From IMG/VR virus record IMGVR_UViG_3300009603_000056, positions 1 through 25,156 of that record: a DNA stretch of 25,156 nt. The stretch is one strand, 5' to 3'. A program made the position numbers and the translations under genes. The notes under the pieces are model-generated. The model was not told the DNA's origin, did not search any database, and saw nothing but the letters and a program-made list of their open reading frames with translations. Within the stretch, counting starts at the first letter, position 1. Each line of letters begins with the position of its first letter. This DNA is from a virus. Below are positions 14,466 to 21,945 of the stretch, piece after piece.

Positions 14466-14895
14466 GAAAATAGAACAACGCCTTGAGGCGATCCAGTTTG
14501 AGGGCAAGGCGCTGTTTAGTGGTGTTGACCAGGTCATCGACCCACAGACCATTGTCGATGCCAATACGGTGAAGAAAGATGCAGCCTTTGTAGTTCCCGT
14601 ATCTGATGGCGCTGAGCCAAATGAGCGGACAACAGGGCGCTTTAGTCAGCTTATGCGGCCTCGCTTTGGCGTTCTCATTGTCTGCCGTGCGGTGAACGAC
14701 CGGATTGGGAAAGGCGTGACAAAGCGACTGGAGTTTATGAAGCAACAGATCCGCGGCGCTCTTATGGGGTGGACACCTGACACTAATTACGAGCCCATCA
14801 CTTTGGTTGAGGGCAATCTACTGGAATTCAAACGAGGTGGCGTTTTCTGGATGGAAGAATACATCACCGAAACAATGTACGAGGGGCAATCATGA
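14455..14895 (+). CDS. Tail terminator-like protein, Mu gp37-like (DUF1834)
   Basis: Proteins of this type cap the tail tube at the head-proximal end. The 146-aa product has the small mixed alpha/beta pattern of the family: an N-terminal helix (LLEKIEQRLEAIQ), the strand segment FGVLIVCRAVNDRIGKG, a following helix (RLEFMKQQIRGALMGW) and a C-terminal strand region (GVFWMEEYITETMY). It lies between the gpG-like gene and the small FluMu-type gene, consistent with this assignment. The family is fairly clear; the exact role is inferred from homologous position. Confidence 0.8.
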   Translation: MLLEKIEQRLEAIQFEGKALFSGVDQVIDPQTIVDANTVKKDAAFVVPVSDGAEPNERTTGRFSQLMRPRFGVLIVCRAVNDRIGKGVTKRLEFMKQQIRGALMGWTPDTNYEPITLVEGNLLEFKRGGVFWMEEYITETMYEGQS

Positions 14896-15056
14896 TCATT
14901 GTGACCGCTGAGAGCAAATGCCGCCGCGCGGGTATTGATTTCAAAAAGGGCAAGAACGAATTCAAGCAGCTGTCAGCTGCGAAGCTTGCGCAAATTGAAG
15001 CCGACGATCGTCTGTCGGTTGAGCACATCAAAGAGAAAGAAGGTGGTGAGAAATGA
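14892..15056 (+). CDS. Small FluMu N-terminal-domain-type protein
   Basis: This is a 54-aa gene that overlaps its upstream neighbour by 4 nt (ATGA) and the tail tube gene by 4 nt. The N-terminal pattern MIIVTAESKCRRAGIDF followed by a Leu-Ala-rich helix and DDRLSVEH matches the short domain named from Haemophilus FluMu (HI1506-related). It is found beside tail tube genes in Mu-like phages. Its function is unknown. The tight overlaps on both sides strongly support that it is translated. Confidence 0.75.
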   Translation: MIIVTAESKCRRAGIDFKKGKNEFKQLSAAKLAQIEADDRLSVEHIKEKEGGEK

Positions 15057-15979
15057 GCCGCAGATCTAAGAAAAAACTGATTGTTGGATTAGCCAACGAT
15101 GGAGCCAGTGCTTACGGAACCGACTTCATTGATGCCGGTGGTACCGGCCAGGCAATACAGACTACCGGTCTTGAAATAACGCCCCTTGAAGGTGAAGAAA
15201 TTGAGCGAGAGCTGGACGACGGTAAACCCGGCAGTAAGCCCATGATCATGTCCGGTATACACGTCAAGCTAAGCGGAAGTGTTGAGGCTGCAGGCTCAGG
15301 GGATGCGATCACTCCGGTTAAGTACCAGGCTATTTTGCAATGCGCCGGACGCACTGCAACCGTTGGTACAACGGAAGTTACTTATACCCGTATCAACGAT
15401 AACTCAGAGCCTGATGCTACGTTTTATTACTACAACGATGGTGCACTCCATAAACTTGTCGGCGCACGAGCAACCAGTGGTGCATCGTTAAAGGTTGGTG
15501 AGCTACCCACCTTCACGTTTGAAATTACCGGTTTGTACGGCGGTGTGGTCGAGACCGGAATGCCTTCGTCGCCTGACTTCTCTGGGTTCCAAACGCCGTT
15601 GAAAGTCGGCCATGAGAATACGACCTTCATGCTCGATGGTACCGAATACCCGATGTTTGAATTCGAGTATGAGGAGAATAACGAAGTCAGCTATTCAGAA
15701 AATACCATCGATGAAGAAATCGACATTACCGACTGGAAACCGGATGGGACCATTGTGGTTGAAGCGCCAGCTTTAAGTGACTTCGATCCTTTCGCGATTG
15801 CAACGTCAAATGCTCAGTTACCGCTTTCAATCACTCACGGGCTAACAGCCGGCAATATCGTTTCGGTTACTTCAACGGCTATTCAGCTGGGTAAACCAAC
15901 CTACGGCGACCGCGAAGGGAAACTGACCCTAAGCATGCCGTTTCGTTTTATTGATGACCCGATCATCGAAAGCAAATAA
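15053..15979 (+). CDS. Major tail tube protein
   Basis: It forms the tube through which DNA leaves the head. The 308-aa product is a beta-rich chain of the phage tail tube type, with the N-terminal KLIVGLANDGASAYGTDF, a central Gly-rich region and the C-terminal segment GKLTLSMPFRFIDD. It lies upstream of the two tail-assembly chaperone frames and the tape measure, as expected for a major tail protein. There is no tail sheath gene in the window, so the tail is probably non-contractile. Confidence 0.82.
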   Translation: MSRRSKKKLIVGLANDGASAYGTDFIDAGGTGQAIQTTGLEITPLEGEEIERELDDGKPGSKPMIMSGIHVKLSGSVEAAGSGDAITPVKYQAILQCAGRTATVGTTEVTYTRINDNSEPDATFYYYNDGALHKLVGARATSGASLKVGELPTFTFEITGLYGGVVETGMPSSPDFSGFQTPLKVGHENTTFMLDGTEYPMFEFEYEENNEVSYSENTIDEEIDITDWKPDGTIVVEAPALSDFDPFAIATSNAQLPLSITHGLTAGNIVSVTSTAIQLGKPTYGDREGKLTLSMPFRFIDDPIIESK

Positions 15980-15990
15980 GGAGCAATTCA

Positions 15991-16320
15991 GTGGCTTTTA
16001 AATTAGCGAAGAACCCTATTAAGTCAGACGCGACAGTTTCAGTATCTGTGCCTGGCCATAAGAAGCCTCAGGAGTTTACGGCGAAGTTTCTGATCATGAA
16101 GCATGAAGACTACCGCGAACGTACTGAAAAGCGCTCTGATGATTTGGAGCTTTTGAAAGAGGTTGTTGTAGGTTGGGACGGTGTTGAAGACGACAGTGGC
16201 AACGACATTCCTTTTTCTGAAGAAGCCCTGGTTCAGCTTTGTGAGTACACCTTTGTGCGAACGGCTCTGCTGCGCGCGTACAACGAACTGATGTTTGGGT
16301 ATACCCCGGCAAAAAACTAG
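15991..16320 (+). CDS. Tail assembly chaperone, upstream frame (lambda gpG-like)
   Basis: This type of protein coats the tape measure during tail assembly and is absent from the virion. The 109-aa product begins at a GTG with AAGGAG upstream. It is small and acidic with a C-terminal helical region (LVQLCEYTFVRTALLRAYNEL). Its last codons read GCA AAA AAC TAG, which makes a textbook slippery heptamer A AAA AAC (16311-16317) right at the stop. A -1 shift there would fuse it to the next frame, as for lambda G and GT. Position between tail tube and tape measure supports the call. Confidence 0.82.
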   Translation: MAFKLAKNPIKSDATVSVSVPGHKKPQEFTAKFLIMKHEDYRERTEKRSDDLELLKEVVVGWDGVEDDSGNDIPFSEEALVQLCEYTFVRTALLRAYNELMFGYTPAKN

Positions 16321-16358
16321 AAGCGGTGGCTCGTTACTGGGCGCATGGTCCCACCGTT
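16311..16358 (+). promoter_or_regulatory. Programmed -1 frameshift site with downstream stem
   Basis: The slippery heptamer A AAA AAC (16311-16317) is in the correct zero-frame register and directly before the TAG. Six nt later a stem begins: CGGTGG (16324-16329) pairs with CCACCG (16351-16356), extendable by a G-U and an A-U pair. Spacer length and stem position match known -1 frameshift signals. The shifted frame enters the 16326-16679 reading frame without a stop. Confidence 0.82.
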
Positions 16359-16679
16359 AACGAACAGGAGCGCCGGGAGCTTACTGCAGAAATGCGAGCC
16401 TTTGGCGCGACTGATGATGATATCGAAAGCTACCTAAAAGCAAACGCAACCGATAATGACTGCGTTGTCATAGAGGAAAACTGGCCTGTACTGCAGTGGT
16501 TCCTGAGTATTGATGATCAGTTTTCGTATGTGAATGGCGTTTGTACCGGTATCGATATTGCGTCCATCCAGGCTGATGCCGAAATGTCAGCGCGAGAACA
16601 TACCTCTGAGCAATATAAGCACCTTCGGTATTTAACCAAGTGTGTAACCCGAGAGCTCAATAGCCGTCTGGAGAAATAG
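16326..16679 (+). CDS. Tail assembly chaperone, downstream frame (lambda T-like), made by -1 frameshift
   Basis: This 117-codon frame starts formally at a GTG at 16326 but has no good ribosome site. It is more likely expressed as the C-terminal part of a fusion of about 229 aa produced by the frameshift at 16311-16317, as with lambda gpGT. Its product is helical, with WAHGPTVNEQERRELTAEMR near the start and LRYLTKCVTRELNSRLEK at the end. In lambda the T part recruits the tail tube protein to the tape-measure complex. The frame ends one base before the tape measure ATG. Confidence 0.75.
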   Translation: MARYWAHGPTVNEQERRELTAEMRAFGATDDDIESYLKANATDNDCVVIEENWPVLQWFLSIDDQFSYVNGVCTGIDIASIQADAEMSAREHTSEQYKHLRYLTKCVTRELNSRLEK

Positions 16680-16680
16680 C

Positions 16681-19329
16681 ATGCCGATGCGTCTGTCCGT
16701 CTTATTTACCGGTAATAATCGGGGTCTAAAAAAAGCCACTCGTGAAGGTCGGTCTGAACTTCAAAAGTTTAAGAGCACTGCAGTAAATGTTGCGGGTACG
16801 CTAGCCGGTGCCTACGGAGCAGCAACAACTGCCCGGGCGATATTCGACACGACTAAAGAAGTTGAACGCCTTAATTCTCAGTTGGGTGTGGCTATGGGCA
16901 GTATGGAAGCCGGAACACGAAAGTTTGACCGACTTAATAAGTTTGCTTCAGACATCGGGGCTAATGTTCAGGAGGTCACAAAAGCGTTTGTTCAGCTTAG
17001 GAACGTAGGCCTGAACCCATCCGAAGATGCAATTCTAAGTTACATGAACACGGCAGGCGCCACGGGTAAGAGCCTTGAGCAGTTTGTTGAGGCAGTTGCT
17101 GATGCGACCATGGGGCAGTTCGAGCGTCTGAACGAGTTTGGCATTAAGGCGCAGAAAGAAGGCGATAAAATTGCTATTCGCTTCCGTGGTACCACTAAAC
17201 TGGTTGAGGATAATGCTCAGGCCATAGAACAATACATGACAGCCCTGGGGCAAAATGAGTTTGGTGGTTACATTGAAAGCCAGCTCGGTGGCGTGAACGA
17301 TGCCCTTGCTAAGTTTAATAACCAATGGATTGACTCTGTTCGGACGCTTGAAAAAGGTGGTATGGGTGAAGCTATTGCTTCAGGAGTTAATGTCGCAACC
17401 GAAGCTTTAGCTGGGTTAACCGAGTTTGTTGATGAAAACGGCGAGCAGATTATTGATGTCGGCAAAGCTATTGCTGCGGTCTTTGCTGCACGTATGGCCG
17501 GTTCGATTGGAACTGCCAGCCAGGCTTTTATTATGCACATGGCTTACCAGCAGCAGGTGACAGCACGTTATGCCGCGATGAATGGTATCGCCACCACAAC
17601 GGCTACACGGTTACGAGTGGTGGGAACAGCTGCACGATTCGCTTCTAGAGGCATGGCCATGCTGGGTGGCCCTGTTGGAATTGCAGCATTGGCTGCTATG
17701 GCTATTTATGATTTTGCATCGGAAGCAGATGCTGCGACTGAACCTACTAAATCTCTTAGAGAGCAAATTGATGGGCTGACTGAAAGCTTCGAGAATATGA
17801 CCGCTGCGCAGCGCGAGAGTGCTCGTATCAAAATTAGCGGGCGTATAGCTGAAATTGAGGATGAGATAGAAGCGGCTGAACGACTAAAGTATACCCAGAA
17901 AACTCTTGCTGAGAATGATGGCGAGAGAGCTGGTTTTGAACAGTACATTGGTTTGGAGCCTGGGGATTTAGAAAACATTGGTGACGCGGCAACGCATTCA
18001 CAATCAAATATTGATGAATTAAAGGCACGCGTTAAGGAATTAAAAAAGGATCTTGAAGACCTCAAAGAGCCAGCCGAAGAATCCTCTGATTCACTAGACA
18101 ACCTGAACAAGTCACTCAAAGCTCAGGCCGAAGAGTATGGAAAGGTAACGCTCTCGTTAACTGACCAGATTTATAAGTTGCAGGAAGGCGAGGCGGCATA
18201 CGAGCGCTTGAGCATGGCTCGTAAACTTGGGTTGTCCTTAGATAGTGAAGAAATGAAGAATCTCGATGGGCTTATCGCTATCCGAGATAAACTGATTCAG
18301 AAGAAGGAAAAGGATCTCGAATTAGAGCGTCAGCGCCAGAATATGCAGAATTCTCTTGGCTCTCTGACTCAGCAACTAACACCAGGCATGGCTGCTGTAA
18401 ATCAACACGCCAACAATATGGATAATCTGGCGGCAGCACAGCAAGACCCAAGTTTGATGTCTACTTTGCAAGTTAGCGATGGCCAAGGTGGTTTCCGTGA
18501 CGAGACGGAAGTAGAGAAGCGTATGCGCATCAATCAGATGATTGAATTAGAGCAGCAGCGCCACGCCGGTGAAATGGCTCGCATCAATGGGGAAATGTCC
18601 TCTCAAATTGACGCGATGTGGTCAGAAACGTTTGATAGGTTCGCAGCTGGTATTGGCGATGCTGTCGCGACTTCAGTTCTGGAAGCCAAAGATTTTGGTG
18701 ACTTGATGCAGAATTTGGCTAAAAGCGTCCTGAAAACAGTTATATCAGGGCTTGTCGAAATTGGCGTTAAACGCATGATTCTTGCGGGGATTGAACAATC
18801 AACGGCTGCATCTACTGCGGCAGCAAATACAGCTGCAGGTGTTGCCAGTGCAACAGCCTTAACAGCGGCCTACACTCCAGCGGCCACCATGGCCAGTTTG
18901 GCTACCATGGGCGGTAACTCTGCCGGCGCGATATCGGGAATGACAGCGGCAGCTTCTACCGCTAAAGGACTGAGTATAACCGGAATGGCTCACGACGGTA
19001 TTGGCCGGGTGCCAGCAGCCAACGAAGGCACCTGGATGCTTAAGCGTGGCGAGATGGTAATGAATCCAGCGCAGCGTGAGAACTTTGAATTTATGATCAG
19101 TGCTATGAAGCAGCAACGCGCTCAATCAGGAGGTCAACAGAGCGGAGGTTCGTCACGCACGGTTCAGATAGTTCAACATGTTCAGGTAGACGCACGTAAT
19201 GCGGAAGCGGGCGTTGGAACGGAAGTCGAAGAAGCCATGGAGCGCGCAAACGAAAAGTTTAAACAAGACCTATACGACGACTTCAGCAATGGTGGGCCGC
19301 TTTATCAGCGGTTGAAGGCGTCTGGGTAA
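16681..19329 (+). CDS. Tape measure protein
   Basis: It fixes tail length and probably takes part in DNA ejection. The 882-aa product is the longest complete gene in the window and lies right after the chaperone frames. The N-terminal 200 residues contain the usual tape measure pattern (GTLAGAYGAATTARAIF, then KAFVQLRNVGLNPSEDAIL). Hydrophobic stretches lie near residues 260-275 and 325-345, a coiled-coil-rich middle spans about 370-560, and an Ala/Thr-rich segment lies near 700-760. If length scales at about 1.5 angstrom per residue, the tail would be near 130 nm; that figure is an estimate. The tail operon is interrupted after it by an inserted cassette. Confidence 0.93.
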   Translation: MPMRLSVLFTGNNRGLKKATREGRSELQKFKSTAVNVAGTLAGAYGAATTARAIFDTTKEVERLNSQLGVAMGSMEAGTRKFDRLNKFASDIGANVQEVTKAFVQLRNVGLNPSEDAILSYMNTAGATGKSLEQFVEAVADATMGQFERLNEFGIKAQKEGDKIAIRFRGTTKLVEDNAQAIEQYMTALGQNEFGGYIESQLGGVNDALAKFNNQWIDSVRTLEKGGMGEAIASGVNVATEALAGLTEFVDENGEQIIDVGKAIAAVFAARMAGSIGTASQAFIMHMAYQQQVTARYAAMNGIATTTATRLRVVGTAARFASRGMAMLGGPVGIAALAAMAIYDFASEADAATEPTKSLREQIDGLTESFENMTAAQRESARIKISGRIAEIEDEIEAAERLKYTQKTLAENDGERAGFEQYIGLEPGDLENIGDAATHSQSNIDELKARVKELKKDLEDLKEPAEESSDSLDNLNKSLKAQAEEYGKVTLSLTDQIYKLQEGEAAYERLSMARKLGLSLDSEEMKNLDGLIAIRDKLIQKKEKDLELERQRQNMQNSLGSLTQQLTPGMAAVNQHANNMDNLAAAQQDPSLMSTLQVSDGQGGFRDETEVEKRMRINQMIELEQQRHAGEMARINGEMSSQIDAMWSETFDRFAAGIGDAVATSVLEAKDFGDLMQNLAKSVLKTVISGLVEIGVKRMILAGIEQSTAASTAAANTAAGVASATALTAAYTPAATMASLATMGGNSAGAISGMTAAASTAKGLSITGMAHDGIGRVPAANEGTWMLKRGEMVMNPAQRENFEFMISAMKQQRAQSGGQQSGGSSRTVQIVQHVQVDARNAEAGVGTEVEEAMERANEKFKQDLYDDFSNGGPLYQRLKASG

Positions 19330-19378
19330 AGGAATCTTGTGGTATTTCCTGCAACCGTGTAACGTAAAGGATACATCT

Positions 19379-19403
19379 CACGCTCAGCGTGGTACTATTT
19401 TTT
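19379..19403 (+). terminator. Weak terminator-like hairpin after the tape measure
   Basis: CACGC (19379-19383) and GCGTG (19387-19391) form a 5-bp stem with a 3-nt loop, and six Ts follow at 19398-19403. The gap between stem and T-run makes it a poor intrinsic terminator. It may reduce late read-through into the inserted cassette at 19436. Confidence 0.3.
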
Positions 19404-19435
19404 AGTTGCAAACTTGGATTGCATGGTAAATACTA

Positions 19436-19693
19436 ATGTCAGGTAAACAGAAAAAGCTCGAGAAGCTACTCGAGCGCCCTAAAACGATGAAATTCAAGGA
19501 CGTCGTTTCGGTCTTAGAGTCTGTTGGTTTTAAGGTTTATGGTGGGGGGAACCACGGCAAAGCATATCACCCAGAATATGATGTGGTGATTATATTAGCT
19601 GATCCTCATCCAAAGAAAGACTGTAAAAAGTATTTCATAAACCAAGTTGTTAACCTTCTGGAAGAACTCAGAATCAAGGAAATTTCAAAATGA
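19436..19693 (+). CDS. hicA: HicA-family toxin
   Basis: HicA toxins are small mRNA-cutting enzymes with a double-stranded-RNA-binding-like fold. The 85-aa product has the key pattern GGGNHGKAYHP (His40 as the likely catalytic histidine) and the typical end DPHPKKDCKKYFINQVVNLLEEL. The ATG at 19436 has no recognisable Shine-Dalgarno sequence, unlike its neighbours, which may keep toxin levels low. It overlaps hicB by 4 nt (ATGA). This is the first gene of an AT-richer three-gene cassette between tape measure and tail-tip genes. Confidence 0.82.
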   Translation: MSGKQKKLEKLLERPKTMKFKDVVSVLESVGFKVYGGGNHGKAYHPEYDVVIILADPHPKKDCKKYFINQVVNLLEELRIKEISK

Positions 19694-20178
19694 GCTTGCT
19701 CGAATATAGAGGCTACCATGGCACAGCAGAGGCTTCGCTAGAAGACGACTGCATGGCTGGTACAGTTTTACATGTACAAGATAAAATTGTTTATTTCGGT
19801 GACACCGTAGCTGAACTGCGCGCGAGCTTTGAAAAAGCGGTAGATGATTATTTGGAGTTTTGTGAAGAGGTTGGTAAAAAGCCAGAGAAGCCATTCTCCG
19901 GGACTTTGAATGTCCGTCTTGGTAAGGAGTTGCATAGAAATGTAGCCATTAAGGCCCGTGCCAAGGGTGTTAGCATAAATGAATATGTTGTCCGTGCTTG
20001 CTCTGATTATGTAAAACACGATGGTGTTCACAAAAGTCACGTATTCAATCATATATATAACTTTGAGACCGAAAAGCGCTCTCAAGTTGAGAATAGAGTC
20101 ATCGAACCTAAAAAGTTAACTTCAGATCAAGGTGGATCGGGATGGAAAAGTCAAAAGCCGCAACTCAAAGTCCTTTAA
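19690..20178 (+). CDS. hicB: HicB-family antitoxin with C-terminal extension
   Basis: HicB binds and neutralises HicA and usually represses its own operon. The 162-aa product has the HicB core at residues 4-68 (YRGYHGTAEASLEDDCMAG then DTVAELRASFEKAVDDYLEF), and an Arc-type ribbon-helix-helix at about 70-108 (GTLNVRLGKELHRNVAIKAR then SINEYVVRACSDYV). Residues 109-162 are an extra, probably disordered tail not needed for either domain. In toxin-antitoxin-chaperone systems such a tail makes the antitoxin depend on a SecB-like chaperone, and a SecB-like gene follows. AAGGA (19676-19680) gives it a good ribosome site inside hicA. Confidence 0.87.
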   Translation: MSLLEYRGYHGTAEASLEDDCMAGTVLHVQDKIVYFGDTVAELRASFEKAVDDYLEFCEEVGKKPEKPFSGTLNVRLGKELHRNVAIKARAKGVSINEYVVRACSDYVKHDGVHKSHVFNHIYNFETEKRSQVENRVIEPKKLTSDQGGSGWKSQKPQLKVL

Positions 20179-20639
20179 AAATATCTGACTTCAAACATAC
20201 ATACATGTTTGTGAACAAATCGGCATTTGAATATGATAGAGAAACTGTTGAGTCCCAATCTGAAAATACGTCAATGAGCCTAGACTTAGGGTTGGCTATA
20301 TCAGGTTTTGACTTTATAAAAGAAAAAGAAGAATGTGTTTTATTGGTCGGTTGGGAAGCAAGAGTTAAGGGGTTAATAGGCGATGTTGAGCAAACCTCTG
20401 ACGAGAAAAGTGAAACACAGTTAGAACAGGTTTTTGAAGCCAGCGTGGGTTTTGATCATGTTTATAGTGTTCCAACGAGCTATTCAAAAGTAGGTGAAAA
20501 GGAGCTTGCTCGCTTTTTTGAAGAGAATGAAGCTAGTTTTAGACCTATCGCAATAGCATCTGCGACAAACACTTTAAAGAGCTTACTGCTTAATACCCCT
20601 TTAGCAGGATTACGTATACCTTATGGAATTGACATGTAA
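20142..20639 (+). CDS. SecB-like chaperone, probable third partner of a HicAB-type TAC module
   Basis: SecB-like proteins hold unfolded clients. In toxin-antitoxin-chaperone (TAC) systems the chaperone protects the antitoxin. The 165-aa product has the SecB pattern: an N-terminal PLKISDFKHTYMFVNKSAF, alternating beta strands (MSLDLGLAISGFDF, CVLLVGWEARVKG, QVFEASVGFDHVYSV), and the C-terminal helix and tail FRPIAIASATNTLKSLLL then PLAGLRIPYGID, like the SecB end with its Pro, Leu and Asp pattern. It overlaps hicB by 37 nt, exactly over the hicB extension, with AAGGTGG upstream. The family call is from memory of patterns, not from a search. Confidence 0.68.
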   Translation: MEKSKAATQSPLKISDFKHTYMFVNKSAFEYDRETVESQSENTSMSLDLGLAISGFDFIKEKEECVLLVGWEARVKGLIGDVEQTSDEKSETQLEQVFEASVGFDHVYSVPTSYSKVGEKELARFFEENEASFRPIAIASATNTLKSLLLNTPLAGLRIPYGIDM

Positions 20640-20652
20640 AGTACCTGCTCAC

Positions 20653-20676
20653 GGAACAAAACACGGGTAGTCACCC
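20653..20676 (+). repeat. Leader element, copy 2 (conserved 24-nt block)
   Basis: GGAACAAAACACGGGTAG followed by TCACCC differs from copy 1 (10693-10716) by one base. It starts 13 nt after the SecB-like stop. As in copy 1, 15 variable bases lead to ACAATC at 20692-20697, with the same spacing, then to a hairpin directly before a structural gene. Outside the two 24-nt blocks, ACAATC and the hairpin position, the sequences differ. Confidence 0.8.
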
Positions 20677-20697
20677 AGCACTAAAATTCCCACAATC

Positions 20698-20728
20698 CAG
20701 CCATTGTCGTTTAATTACGGAATGGCTG
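20698..20728 (+). promoter_or_regulatory. Hairpin directly before the first tail-tip gene
   Basis: A perfect 8-bp stem (CAGCCATT 20698-20705, AATGGCTG 20721-20728) encloses a 15-nt loop. The ATG starts at 20730, one base after the stem, exactly as at 10737-10764, though the stem sequence is different. GGA (20719-20721) sits at the 3' side of the loop. No T-run follows. Confidence 0.55.
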
Positions 20729-20729
20729 A

Positions 20730-21332
20730 ATGCCCGCAAATTTCCCAGAAATACCAAGAACGCGGTCCGGCTTTAAAATACAGCCGGCGACTCGCCTTAT
20801 CCGTTCCCCGTACAACCAGGTAGAAGAAATCTGGGAGGAACCGGGGGATATGTGGCAGGCACGCCTCGGGTTTTCATTTCTGACAAAAGCTGAAGCGCGT
20901 GAACTGCGAGTTGCACTTACCAGTTTGCGTGGCCATGTTGGCACTTTGTTTATTCACGATACTGCGCATAGTAACGAAGGCAGTTGGAACGGTGTGCCAG
21001 TTGTTGATGGAATGGACGAATATGGCGTTACTTTGAACGTCCGGAACTTTGCCGTTTCTCAGGTTGTTGCTAAACGTGGAGACCGCTTCCAGCTCAACAA
21101 CCGACTGCATGAACTTACCGAAGACGCTTTAAGCGATGGTACAGGGCGTGCGTTACTGACATTCCAGCCCGAAATTAAAACTATCCCAGTAGATGGTGAT
21201 CCCATCATAAGTGATGAGCCTAAAGGTTTATTTCGGCTATCCAACCCAAATCAAATCCCTGATTGGTCCGGTACTAAAGCTGGTGTTCGCAATGTCCAAA
21301 TAGAGTTTGTGGAGGCACTCAGTGAGGTTTAG
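20730..21332 (+). CDS. Tail-tip protein, probable distal tail-type component
   Basis: This 200-aa product is encoded first in the tail-tip block after the tape measure and cassette. The N-terminal half (SGFKIQPATRLIRSPYNQVE then LTKAEARELRVALTSLRGHV) and beta-rich C-terminal half resemble the small tail proteins that attach below the tube in siphoviruses. I do not recognise a precise family. It is followed with an 11-nt overlap by another tail-tip gene. Its start is set by the ATG at 20730, just downstream of the hairpin element; the ribosome site is weak. Confidence 0.65.
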   Translation: MPANFPEIPRTRSGFKIQPATRLIRSPYNQVEEIWEEPGDMWQARLGFSFLTKAEARELRVALTSLRGHVGTLFIHDTAHSNEGSWNGVPVVDGMDEYGVTLNVRNFAVSQVVAKRGDRFQLNNRLHELTEDALSDGTGRALLTFQPEIKTIPVDGDPIISDEPKGLFRLSNPNQIPDWSGTKAGVRNVQIEFVEALSEV

Positions 21333-21945
21333 CGACGCGTCTATTCAACAGATGCTGGCAGGCTATGACCCGAAGCGTCTGTTAGTTTTTGGTGAGCTTC
21401 AGTTTCCTTCTGGTTGGGTTCGCGCGCATACAGGTATTGGTGATCGTACATACCAGGGACAGGTTTACAAAGGTGTCGGTGAACTGGCGAAAATTGGTTC
21501 GTTTAAAGAAAGCGGAGGACGTAGCAGTCGCGGCTTTGATGTGTCATTAGTTGTGCACGACGTTACGCTCTTTGCCGATACCGTCCAGGAAGATCCTACA
21601 AATGGTACCGCTAGGCTCCACCTTGTTGGTCTTGATGAGAACCGCCGAGTCACTGAGGGGGCGCTACTATTTGACGGTGATATCGGTGCAGTATCTGTCA
21701 AGAAGGGCAAGCCATTCGTTATCACCTTAAAACTTACCGACTGGTACGAGCGTTGGAGCAGCCCTGTTCAGAACGCGCGTATGACTGACGAAGCGCAACA
21801 GGCAAAACATCCGGGTGATAAGTTCTTCGACCAGGTAGAAAAACTGGCTAAAGGCATTGAGAGCGATGCTCCAGGGCAATACGTTGGCTCTCCTGGTGGC
21901 GGTGGTGGCTCTACTCATCAAAGAAGGACCTTGCAGCAGCGATGA
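21322..21945 (+). CDS. Tail-tip/hub assembly protein (DUF2163-like pattern)
   Basis: I start this gene at the GTG at 21322 (207 aa), which has GGAGG (21311-21315) six nt upstream; an in-frame TTG at 21307 is less likely. The product has a beta-rich core with GIGDRTYQGQVYKGVGELAKIG and a repeated strand pattern, resembling the tail hub proteins that precede NlpC/P60-like peptidases in gene-transfer-agent and Mu-like siphovirus tails. The C-terminus ends in a Gly-rich tail (SPGGGGGS). It overlaps the next gene by 4 nt. The structural role is well supported by position; the family is approximate. Confidence 0.65.
   Translation: MRFSDASIQQMLAGYDPKRLLVFGELQFPSGWVRAHTGIGDRTYQGQVYKGVGELAKIGSFKESGGRSSRGFDVSLVVHDVTLFADTVQEDPTNGTARLHLVGLDENRRVTEGALLFDGDIGAVSVKKGKPFVITLKLTDWYERWSSPVQNARMTDEAQQAKHPGDKFFDQVEKLAKGIESDAPGQYVGSPGGGGGSTHQRRTLQQR

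Noticed and set aside
5939-14895. Mu-like transposable phage
   Set aside because: Only the head genes and the activator are Mu-like; the replication genes are O/P-like and no transposase A/B genes are present in the window.
16326-16679. Second tail chaperone frame as an independent gene with its own GTG start
   Set aside because: There is no good ribosome site, while a slippery heptamer and stem lead directly into this frame.
19406-19434. Promoter TTGCAA-N17-AATACT for the hicA cassette
   Set aside because: The predicted start of transcription would fall after the hicA ATG at 19436, which would remove the start codon; the hexamers are also weak.
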